Position numbers and translations under genes: made by a program. This document shows positions 7,669 to 13,980 of a stretch of DNA of 20,535 nt, in pieces. Each line of letters begins with the position of its first letter. Positions within the stretch are counted from its first letter, which is position 1. The DNA lies in NCBI GenBank assembly GCA_021793635.1, contig JAJYSI010000010.1:1-20535 (forward strand), given 5' to 3'. The notes beneath the pieces are model-generated. The model saw only the letters and a list, made by a program, of their open reading frames with translations. It was not told the DNA's origin and searched no databases. This DNA comes from Bacteroidota bacterium (GTDB lineage: Bacteria > Bacteroidota > Ignavibacteria > Ignavibacteriales > Ignavibacteriaceae).

Positions 7669-8163
7669 ATGGCTGAATTGAAGATGCCCGAAATTAACTA
7701 CGTTATTGTAGCTGGTAATTTAACAAAGGATCCTGTCTTCAGACAAACCACCAATAACACACCGGTAGTTAATTTTTCTATAGCTTCAAATAGAAAATAC
7801 AAGGATAGTACAAACAACTGGCAGGAGGATGTTTGCTATGTGGGCATTGTGGCGTGGAATAAGCTTGCAGAAAGCTGCAAGGAAAGATTAAAAAAAGGTT
7901 CTGCAGTCCTGGTCGACGGCGAGCTTCAAAGCAGAAGCTGGAAGTCAGATGAAGGATTTAACAGAAGCATTGTTGAAATTAAAGCAAGGCGAATCCAATT
8001 TTTAAATAAACGGCTTAGACTAAACGGCAACGGCGATGGTTATGATTCCCAAATGGATGAAAGTGATATCGTAATTGATGAGGAAGGTATTGAAGGAATC
8101 GATTATACCGAAGATTCTTTCGATAAATTTCTTTCAAACGAAGAATCGGATTTATTAAAATAA
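7669..8163 (+). CDS. ssb: Single-stranded DNA-binding protein
   Basis: SSB coats single-stranded DNA in replication and repair. The OB fold is at about residues 8-112: NYVIVAGNLTKDPVFRQT, TPVVNFSIASNRKY, then the aromatic W in VAWNKLAESC, GSAVLVDGELQSRSW and the closing strand. It has the usual place between rpsF and rpsR and a strong GGAGGAG site at 7655-7661. Oddity: the C-terminal tail is acidic but ends in EESDLLK and lacks the DDIPF-type tip that recruits partner proteins in most bacterial SSBs. It may be a specialised paralogue, with another copy elsewhere, or this lineage may use a different tip. Confidence 0.9.
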   Translation: MAELKMPEINYVIVAGNLTKDPVFRQTTNNTPVVNFSIASNRKYKDSTNNWQEDVCYVGIVAWNKLAESCKERLKKGSAVLVDGELQSRSWKSDEGFNRSIVEIKARRIQFLNKRLRLNGNGDGYDSQMDESDIVIDEEGIEGIDYTEDSFDKFLSNEESDLLK

Positions 8164-8175
8164 TTTGGTGAAAGA

Positions 8176-8406
8176 ATGAAAAAAGAAATCAAAGTAAAGA
8201 AGTTTTGCAGGTTCACACAAAACAAGGTAAAATACATCGATTATAAAGATGTAAAGATGCTTCAAAAGTATGTTACCGAACAGGGAAAGATAATTCCAAA
8301 GAGGATTACCGGTACCAGTTCAAAATATCAAAGAGAGCTATCGATAGCAATTAAACGCGCAAGGCACATGGCTTTGCTGCCTTATGTTTCCGATACCGTA
8401 AGATAA
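8176..8406 (+). CDS. rpsR: 30S ribosomal protein S18
   Basis: bS18 pairs with bS6 on the small-subunit platform. The 76-residue protein contains the diagnostic [25 protein letters not shown] and [20 protein letters not shown] segments, and ends in HMALLPYVS, typical of the family. A GGTGAAAG site precedes the ATG. It lies 12 nt after ssb and 18 nt before rplI. Confidence 0.97.
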   Translation: MKKEIKVKKFCRFTQNKVKYIDYKDVKMLQKYVTEQGKIIPKRITGTSSKYQRELSIAIKRARHMALLPYVSDTVR

Positions 8407-8424
8407 AATTATATAGGAGAAGAA

Positions 8425-8868
8425 ATGAAAGTTATATTAAGGCAAAACCATGAATCGCTAGGTCAGGTTGGAGACGTAGTTGATGTAAAGGACGGATTTG
8501 CAAGAAATTTTTTAATTCCCCGCAAGATTGCCTACGCGGCTTTGAAGGGAAATATTCACGCTCTTGAAGAAGAGAAGAAAACAATTGAAAAGAAACTTCA
8601 ACAGGAAATTAGAGCGGCTGAAACTCTTTCAACCGAGCTTGAAAAAGTTTCTGTATCAATTCCGGTACAAGTTGGTGAAGAAGATAAAATTTTCGGATCC
8701 GTTACTACCCAGATGATCGCCGATTCTCTAAAAGAAAAAGGCTTCGATATCGATAAGAGAAAAATTGAGATTGAAGAGCCTATTAAAGCCTTGGGAATAT
8801 ACGGCATCAGCATAAAGCTGCATCCAAGTGTTACGGCTAAAATAAAAGTTTGGGTGGTTAGAGAATAG
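8425..8868 (+). CDS. rplI: 50S ribosomal protein L9
   Basis: bL9 binds 23S rRNA near the L1 stalk. The 147 residues show the N-terminal domain (MKVILRQNHESLGQVGDVV, then GFARNFLIPRKIAYAA), a long charged connecting helix (about 45-75), and the C-terminal domain with DKIFGSVT and the closing IKVWVV strand. An AGGAGA site precedes the ATG. It is the last gene of the rpsF operon, followed by a strong terminator. Confidence 0.97.
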   Translation: MKVILRQNHESLGQVGDVVDVKDGFARNFLIPRKIAYAALKGNIHALEEEKKTIEKKLQQEIRAAETLSTELEKVSVSIPVQVGEEDKIFGSVTTQMIADSLKEKGFDIDKRKIEIEEPIKALGIYGISIKLHPSVTAKIKVWVVRE

Positions 8869-8891
8869 AGTATCTAAAATAGGTACAAACA

Positions 8892-8924
8892 AAAAAAAGG
8901 AAAGCAAAGCAGCTTTCCTTTTTT
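8892..8924. terminator. Bidirectional intrinsic terminator, rplI / rpmB
   Basis: GGAAAGC (8899-8905), a 6-nt loop and GCTTTCC (8912-8918) form a perfect stem, flanked by an A run on the left and a T run on the right. It therefore ends in a U tract on both strands. It serves rplI on the plus strand and rpmB on the minus strand. Confidence 0.9.
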
Positions 8925-8948
8925 ATTTTAAATTCAATTGGTAATAGC

Positions 8949-9188
8949 TTATCTGGCTTTTATTGCTTTTTCTTTTACAAGCTTGGCAATTATCGATGTA
9001 CCGTTCTTCGAAACGGTTTTTACAGCGCTTGCAGATAATTTTACGGTTACAAATCTGTTTAATTCCTGTACCCATATTCTCTTTTTTTGAAGGTTAGGTA
9101 AAAATCTTCTTTTTCTTCTGTTATGCGCGTGCGATACATGATTTCCGCTAACAGGTCCAATTCCGGTTACCTGACATCTCCTGGACAT
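8949..9188 (-). CDS. rpmB: 50S ribosomal protein L28
   Basis: bL28 is a large-subunit protein. The 79-residue product starts [16 protein letters not shown] and continues with [16 protein letters not shown], both family signatures; [16 protein letters not shown] closes the fold. Only one cysteine is present (C5), so this is the zinc-free form. AAGGAG precedes the ATG. It is a single gene, divergent from the YciO-like gene, with its own promoter. Confidence 0.96.
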   Translation of the reverse strand: MSRRCQVTGIGPVSGNHVSHAHNRRKRRFLPNLQKKRIWVQELNRFVTVKLSASAVKTVSKNGTSIIAKLVKEKAIKAR

Positions 9189-9231
9189 TTATTTCTCCTT
9201 GAAATCTTTTCCTATTTAAAATTTTGAATAG

Positions 9232-9239
9232 CAAATATA
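9232..9239 (-). promoter_or_regulatory. -10 element of rpmB
   Basis: On the minus strand this reads TATATTTG, identical to the -10 region of prs and matching the Bacteroidota TAnnTTTG element. It lies about 44 nt before the rpmB ATG. No clear -35 hexamer is seen; a T-rich tract occupies that place. Confidence 0.45.
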
Positions 9240-9332
9240 ACAAAATTTAATTGAAAAAATAGCTCCGTCACTAATTATTTTCATTTGAAAGAAACTATCA
9301 CTGTGATAAAAAATAGCTTAGTTTTATTGCTA

Positions 9333-9360
9333 TTGACAATTAATTTATCCATCTTAAATT
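9333..9360 (+). promoter_or_regulatory. Candidate promoter of the YciO-like gene
   Basis: A perfect TTGACA (9333-9338), 16 bp and TAAATT (9355-9360). The leader would be about 90 nt and contains nothing I recognise, apart from the AAAGGAG ribosome binding site before the gene. Confidence 0.4.
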
Positions 9361-9454
9361 TAAAATTAGAATTAAGAATAACCTTTTAAGGTAATTACTT
9401 CATTTCAGCTAACCAGTTCAATAAATAAATTATCATTTATGAAAGGAGTTCTAT

Positions 9455-10066
9455 ATGGAATTCTATGAGCTTCATCCCGAGAATCCTCAATTACGGTATA
9501 TTAACAAAGCTGTTGAAGTCCTGAGAAATGGTGGCGTAATAATTTATCCGACTGATACAGTCTACGGAATAGGCTGCGATATATTTAGTAAAGATGCTTT
9601 GGAAAGAATTTTTTCGATTAAAAATGACAGCAGTTCAAAGTTATTCAGCTTTGTATGTTCAGATTTGAAAGATATAGCAAAATATGCAAAAGTATCGGAT
9701 TATGCTTATAGAACCATGAAATACTTGCTTCCCGGACCTTATACTTTCATACTTCCGGCGGCAAAACTAGTTCCGAAGAAATTGTGGAGTAATCGTAAGA
9801 CAGTCGGCATCAGAGTTCCTAACCACTCCGTCACTTTAAAATTAGTTCAGGAACTCGGCAACCCAATTATCAGCACAAGTGCAACAAATAGGAAGGGTCA
9901 AATTCTGGTCGATCCGAATGAGATAAAAAATATATTTAATCCATTGGTAGATCTAATGCTCGCATCCGGTAACCTTGCCGGCGATCCATCAAGCGTTATT
10001 GATTTGAGCATGGACGAGCCTGAAGTCATAAGAGTCGGTGCCGGCGATGTAAGCCTGTTCGTTTAA
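9455..10066 (+). CDS. yciO: YciO/YrdC/Sua5-family protein (threonylcarbamoyl-AMP synthase-like)
   Basis: The YrdC fold makes threonylcarbamoyl-AMP for the tRNA t6A modification in TsaC and Sua5. The 203 residues fit the YciO branch better: the start FYELHPENPQLRYINKAVE, the nucleotide-binding GGVIIYPTDTVYGIGC (26-41), LPGPYTFIL, VGIRVPNH and a final GAGDVSLF. The KxR motif of active TsaC is not kept; the corresponding residues are K56-N-D58. The SxN region reads STSATN. YciO itself is reported to be much weaker than TsaC, so a t6A role is uncertain. AAAGGAG lies 8 nt before the ATG. The stop converges on the SDR gene with only 4 bp between. Confidence 0.82.
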   Translation: MEFYELHPENPQLRYINKAVEVLRNGGVIIYPTDTVYGIGCDIFSKDALERIFSIKNDSSSKLFSFVCSDLKDIAKYAKVSDYAYRTMKYLLPGPYTFILPAAKLVPKKLWSNRKTVGIRVPNHSVTLKLVQELGNPIISTSATNRKGQILVDPNEIKNIFNPLVDLMLASGNLAGDPSSVIDLSMDEPEVIRVGAGDVSLFV

Positions 10067-10070
10067 TGAT

Positions 10071-10844
10071 TTATTTTTTCCTATGCACGTATGCTACCGA
10101 TGCCTGCTGCGTTGGCGTAAGAATTACTTCGCTGATGTTGACATGCGGCGGTCGCGTTGCGCAAAATAAAACAGCATCAGCAATATCTTCCGCCGAAAGC
10201 GGTTTTATTCCTTCATAAACTTTTGCTGCTCTGTTTGTATCGCCGGAAAACCGTACATTGCTAAATTCAGTTAAGACCATACCTGGATCAACTGTGGTTA
10301 CTCTAATATTTTTATCAACAGTGTCAATTCTGATCCCTTGAGTTAAGGCTTTTACGGCAAACTTGGTAGCACAATAAACATTTCCGCTCGGATAAACTTC
10401 ATGCCCGGCGGTAGAGCCGATGTTGATGATATGTCCTTCCATTCTGTCAACCATGAGCGGAAGGATTTGCCTGGTTACAAACAGCAACCCCTTTACATTC
10501 GTGTCAATCATTTCTTCCCAGTCGGAGGTCTTGCCTTCATAGAGTTTATCCAAGCCTCTTGCAAGTCCTGCATTATTTAATAGAATATCTATTTTCTTCC
10601 ATTCTTCCGGAAGAGAAGAAACGGTTTTTTTTACCTCATCTAAATTTCTTACATCTAATTTTAAAGAAAGAACTTTTACATTATATTTTTTCTTTAATGA
10701 TTCTGAAAATTCACTCAATTGATTTATCCTGCGTGCCGATAAAATTAATGAAGCTCCTTCTTTGGCAAACTCTTCGGCACAAGCTTTGCCGATGCCGGAG
10801 GAAGCTCCTGTTATAAATACGATTTTATTTTTCAGTTGATTCAT
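10071..10844 (-). CDS. Short-chain dehydrogenase, YdfG-like (NADP-dependent 3-hydroxy acid dehydrogenase)
   Basis: A classical SDR of 257 residues. It has the cofactor motif TGASSGIG (12-19), an SARR turn at 36-39 where basic residues suggest NADP(H), NNAG (90-93), catalytic S144, Y157 and K161 (YCATK), and VDPGMVLTEFSNVRF (185-199). This last stretch and the C-terminal HVNISEVILTPTQQ closely resemble E. coli YdfG, which oxidises serine and other 3-hydroxy acids. Substrate here is inferred only. It is the last gene of a three-gene minus-strand unit, 26 nt after the membrane protein gene. An AAGGAT site precedes the ATG. Confidence 0.88.
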   Translation of the reverse strand: MNQLKNKIVFITGASSGIGKACAEEFAKEGASLILSARRINQLSEFSESLKKKYNVKVLSLKLDVRNLDEVKKTVSSLPEEWKKIDILLNNAGLARGLDKLYEGKTSDWEEMIDTNVKGLLFVTRQILPLMVDRMEGHIINIGSTAGHEVYPSGNVYCATKFAVKALTQGIRIDTVDKNIRVTTVDPGMVLTEFSNVRFSGDTNRAAKVYEGIKPLSAEDIADAVLFCATRPPHVNISEVILTPTQQASVAYVHRKK

Positions 10845-10870
10845 TTAATAATCCTTAATTTGATTTAATT

Positions 10871-11398
10871 TTATTTCTTGTTGATAACCGGAATAGCTTT
10901 TCTAATCCGTTTAGTTAAAAGATTTATATAAGCGAGAAGTATAAACAGAACGAAGAACATGAATACAAGTTTTTGATTCTGAGATAAGCTTTCATTATTC
11001 AGGAACCTTGTCCAATCCGTAACAAATGAGAACGGAAGAAGTATTGAGATGATTCCCATGAATGCGGCAAAAATAATATAACCGATATTAATTAACTGGA
11101 AAACTATTATCGAGCCCCTCACATGATCGTTGGAGGTTTTATTCAGCCATAAAAATGATGTTTCGATAAAAAGTATGCAAGCTGCAAACGGTGTTATTGT
11201 TACTGCTGCAATTGCAAAAAAGCTGTTAATCGTATCAACGGGCAAAATTACATCCAGCTTCAAACCGTGAAATACGATTGCAACTTCGCCGTTAATGAAA
11301 AGGTGTGCAGCAAGTATTTTTATTGACTCTGACAGATACATTACGGAAACTATTCCGCCGATTAATCCGAGAATTACAGCGAGTGTTTTATTCTTCAA
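10871..11398 (-). CDS. Unknown four-helix membrane protein
   Basis: I do not recognise a family. The 175-residue product has four hydrophobic segments at about 5-27, 58-86, 96-123 and 143-162, and a basic C-terminus (KRIRKAIPVINKK), which suggests a cytoplasmic tail. No catalytic motif is visible. The start is TTG at 11398, which overlaps the TGA stop of the upstream radical SAM gene by 2 nt (TTGA). A GGGAGG site at 11404-11409, inside the end of that gene, supports this start and implies translational coupling. Its job is therefore probably linked to that enzyme. Confidence 0.72.
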   Translation of the reverse strand: MKNKTLAVILGLIGGIVSVMYLSESIKILAAHLFINGEVAIVFHGLKLDVILPVDTINSFFAIAAVTITPFAACILFIETSFLWLNKTSNDHVRGSIIVFQLINIGYIIFAAFMGIISILLPFSFVTDWTRFLNNESLSQNQKLVFMFFVLFILLAYINLLTKRIRKAIPVINKK

Positions 11399-12426
11399 TT
11401 GAACCTCCCGTGAATTTCAGCTCCGCATTTATAACATTTACTACTTTTTATTTTGTTGGATAGAATAGAATGCCAATCGCGTTTAATAAGCGGTGTTTTG
11501 CAATTGTAACAATAAGTAGTTTGTCCTTCATTGCTGTGAACATTTCCGACATAACAATATTTTATTCCCATTGAAAGTGCAATTTCTCTTGAACTCTCCA
11601 GTGTACTTGCCGGAGTTTTTTCTTTATCTCTCATTTTAAAATCCGGATGAAATGCAGTAAAGTGAAGCGGAACTGAATCTCCCAAATTTTTTAGTATCCA
11701 ATCGCATTCAAGCTTTACTTCTTCCGGAGAATCATTTTCATCCGGGATCTGCAGCGTCGTAATTTCAAACCAGACTTTTGTTTCATTCTTCAGCCAAACT
11801 AATGTATCAAGAACATCATTCAAATGAGAGAATGTCAACTTGAAATAAAACCTTTCTGTAAAGGCTTTAAGATCAACGTTTGCCGCATCAATATATTTGT
11901 AAACATCCTTCCGTGCTTCTTTATCAATGTAGCCGGCGGTTACCATTACCGTCTTTATTCCTTCTTCGCGTGCTATTTTGGAAATATCAATTACATATTC
12001 TCCAAAAATTGTGGGATCGTTATAAGTAAAGGCAATTGATGGAACGTTATAATGTTTTGCAAGTCTTACAACATCTTCCGGTGATACGCTTAGTGCATTT
12101 AGTTCATCAAGCTTTGCTTTGCTGATGGACCAATTCTGGCAAAACCTGCAGCCGAGGTTGCAGCCTGCAGTTCCAAAACTTAAAACGCCGGTGCCCGGAT
12201 AAAAATGATTAAGCGGCTTTTTTTCAATCGGATCAATTGCAAAACCTGTCGGATGACCGTATCCAGTTGTATAAAGTTTGCCGCCGTGATTCTGTCTAAT
12301 ATAACAAAAACCCGGCTGACCTTCGCCAATCTTGCAATACCTAGGGCAAAGCGTACAAAGAATTTTTCCTTTCTCTGCCGGCTCCCACCAATCGGCTAAT
12401 TTCATATTTTCAGTCTCTGTCAACAT
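11395..12426 (-). CDS. amrS: AmmeMemoRadiSam-type radical SAM enzyme (AmrS-like)
   Basis: A 343-residue radical SAM protein, close to pyruvate formate-lyase activating enzymes and matching the AmrS type. Seen: an N-terminal cysteine cluster (C24, C27, C31, C41), then the [4Fe-4S] motif CNLGCRFC (C89, C93, C96), a TAGY strand, a DLKAF segment, and a C-terminal zinc ribbon (C306/C309 and C331/C334) before GRFN. In the AmmeMemoRadiSam system the gene is associated with Memo and AMMECR1 homologues; neither is in the window. The native reaction is not established, to my knowledge. ATG at 12426 has no clear ribosome binding site; M8 (MKLADWWEP) is a possible alternative. It is first in a unit with the membrane protein and the SDR. 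Confidence 0.85.
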   Translation of the reverse strand: MLTETENMKLADWWEPAEKGKILCTLCPRYCKIGEGQPGFCYIRQNHGGKLYTTGYGHPTGFAIDPIEKKPLNHFYPGTGVLSFGTAGCNLGCRFCQNWSISKAKLDELNALSVSPEDVVRLAKHYNVPSIAFTYNDPTIFGEYVIDISKIAREEGIKTVMVTAGYIDKEARKDVYKYIDAANVDLKAFTERFYFKLTFSHLNDVLDTLVWLKNETKVWFEITTLQIPDENDSPEEVKLECDWILKNLGDSVPLHFTAFHPDFKMRDKEKTPASTLESSREIALSMGIKYCYVGNVHSNEGQTTYCYNCKTPLIKRDWHSILSNKIKSSKCYKCGAEIHGRFN

Positions 12427-12534
12427 CAGATTATTTTCAAAAGCATATAAGCATGTCAGTTTTTTATTAATTCTGAATAACTTAATAAATCGAAATTATC
12501 TTTCATTCAGCATTCAATTATACTAATGAATGTT

Positions 12535-13968
12535 TCAAATCGTTTCAAACCTTAGCCAGTTAACCCGACTTTTTTCCGAGTAAGGAGCGCCGGTTGTAAA
12601 CATAACTACGTCTCCTTCTTTTACAAGACCTTCATCAAGAATTAATTTTTTCGCTTTATCTATGGTGATATGTTCCTTATCTATTTCTTCCATAAAGAGA
12701 GAAGTAACACCCCAGTGCAGACAAAGATTATTCATCGTATCAAAGCTGTTTGAGATTGCAATAATCTCTGCTTTTGGTCGGAACTTAGCAAGATTTTTTG
12801 CCGTTCTTCCTTTAAGAGTGAATACAACAATTGCCGCCGCATTTACATGCCTGCTGATGGATGCAATTGCCCTGCCTGTCGAATCAAAAAGATTTTCCTC
12901 AATCTTTGCAGGTACAATAAAATCTTCATCTTTTAAAGGAATTAAATACGGTCCTGTCTTGCAAATAATATCATTCATAATTTTTACAGATTGAACCGGA
13001 AATTTCCCTACAGAAGTTTCTGCGCTAAGCATTACTGCGTCGCTTCCATCAAGTACGGCGTTTGCAACATCCGAGGCTTCCGCACGTGTCGGAATCGGAT
13101 TATGAACCATCGACTCAAGCATTTGTGTCGCAGTAATAACAAGCTTTCCGACAGCATTGCACTTTTTAATAATTGATTTTTGAATTATCGGAACTTCTTG
13201 CGGCGGCATTTCAACGCCAAGGTCGCCTCGTGCAACCATTATGCCGTCTGCGGCTTCAAGAATTTCATCAAAGTTGTCTACCGCCTCCTTCTTTTCAATC
13301 TTAGCAATAATTTGTTTATCAACATTTCTTTCTTTAAGCCACTGTCGAAGATGAAGTATGTCCTTCGCCGATCTAACAAAAGAAAGAGCAATATAATCAA
13401 CTCTTCTTTGAAGCGCGAATTCAATATCGCGGAAATCTTTTTCCGTAACTGCCGGAGTCGAAAGGTTCATTCCCGGGAGGTTCATTCCTTTTTTAGGTTT
13501 TAAGATTCCGCCGTTCTCAACTACGCAAATAACAGAATCGTTTTTCTTTTCAACTATTCTAAGCCTTATAAGTCCGTCATCAATTAAAACTGCTTCACCA
13601 TTTTTTGCATCGCTTGGAAGCGGCTTGTAGGATGTTGAAATTAAATCTTTTGTTCCTAAAACTTCTCTGGTTGTAATTTCAATTTTGTCACCGTTGGAAA
13701 TTTCTATTTCCGGTTCGCTTAATTCTCCTATTCTTATCTTTGGTCCTTGTAAATCCATAAGAACTGCTAACGGAATTTTTTCATCCACGCATGCCGAATT
13801 TATCTCATCAAATATCTTTGCGAAAAATGAATAGTCGCTGTGCGAAAAATTTAACCGCACTCCGTCCATTCCCGCTTCCATTAAATTCTTTATCATCTCT
13901 GCACTGGCAGTAGCCGGACCGAGTGTGCAGAGTATCTTCGTCTTTGCTAAGTTACCGTTTAAAATAAT
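12535..13968 (-). CDS. pyk: Pyruvate kinase (apparent ATT start)
   Basis: Converts phosphoenolpyruvate and ADP to pyruvate and ATP, the last step of glycolysis. The first ATG (13896) would remove the conserved N-terminus: codons upstream of it encode AKTKILCTLGPATASAE in frame, ending right before that Met. No ATG, GTG or TTG exists between the upstream in-frame stop and this segment. An ATT at 13968 (or 13965), 6-9 nt after AAGGAG, is the likely start and gives 477 residues, normal for the family. In that numbering: R38 and N40 of VRLNFSH, the B domain at about 90-175, catalytic K223 and metal ligand E225 in IIAKIEKKEAV, GDLGVE around 248-253, and the C-domain ending WLRFETI. The lonH-like gene ends 2 nt before this start, so translation is probably coupled. 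The enzyme call is secure; the start codon is inferred. Confidence 0.93.
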   Translation of the reverse strand: MILNGNLAKTKILCTLGPATASAEMIKNLMEAGMDGVRLNFSHSDYSFFAKIFDEINSACVDEKIPLAVLMDLQGPKIRIGELSEPEIEISNGDKIEITTREVLGTKDLISTSYKPLPSDAKNGEAVLIDDGLIRLRIVEKKNDSVICVVENGGILKPKKGMNLPGMNLSTPAVTEKDFRDIEFALQRRVDYIALSFVRSAKDILHLRQWLKERNVDKQIIAKIEKKEAVDNFDEILEAADGIMVARGDLGVEMPPQEVPIIQKSIIKKCNAVGKLVITATQMLESMVHNPIPTRAEASDVANAVLDGSDAVMLSAETSVGKFPVQSVKIMNDIICKTGPYLIPLKDEDFIVPAKIEENLFDSTGRAIASISRHVNAAAIVVFTLKGRTAKNLAKFRPKAEIIAISNSFDTMNNLCLHWGVTSLFMEEIDKEHITIDKAKKLILDEGLVKEGDVVMFTTGAPYSEKSRVNWLRFETI

Positions 13969-13980
13969 TTTTAACTCCTT
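13965..13980 (-). promoter_or_regulatory. Ribosome binding site and ATT start of pyk, inside the end of the protease gene
   Basis: On the minus strand AAGGAG (13980-13975) is formed by the last Lys-Arg-Ser codons of the protease gene. It is followed by the TAA stop (13973-13971) and two ATT codons at 13968 and 13965. The site decides the pyk start, since no standard initiation codon is available before the conserved N-terminal residues. Confidence 0.55.

Noticed and set aside
12503..12534. Possible pyk terminator from CATTCA and TGAATG repeats downstream of the stop
   Set aside because: Short AT-rich stem without a following T run on the minus strand.
12662..13503. Several plus-strand open frames opposite pyruvate kinase
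   Set aside because: Cys/Arg/Phe-rich translations without homology, antisense to conserved coding sequence.
12535..13896. Pyruvate kinase starting at the ATG at 13896
   Set aside because: It would lose the conserved TKILCTLGPAT strand, which is encoded in frame just upstream behind a good ribosome binding site.
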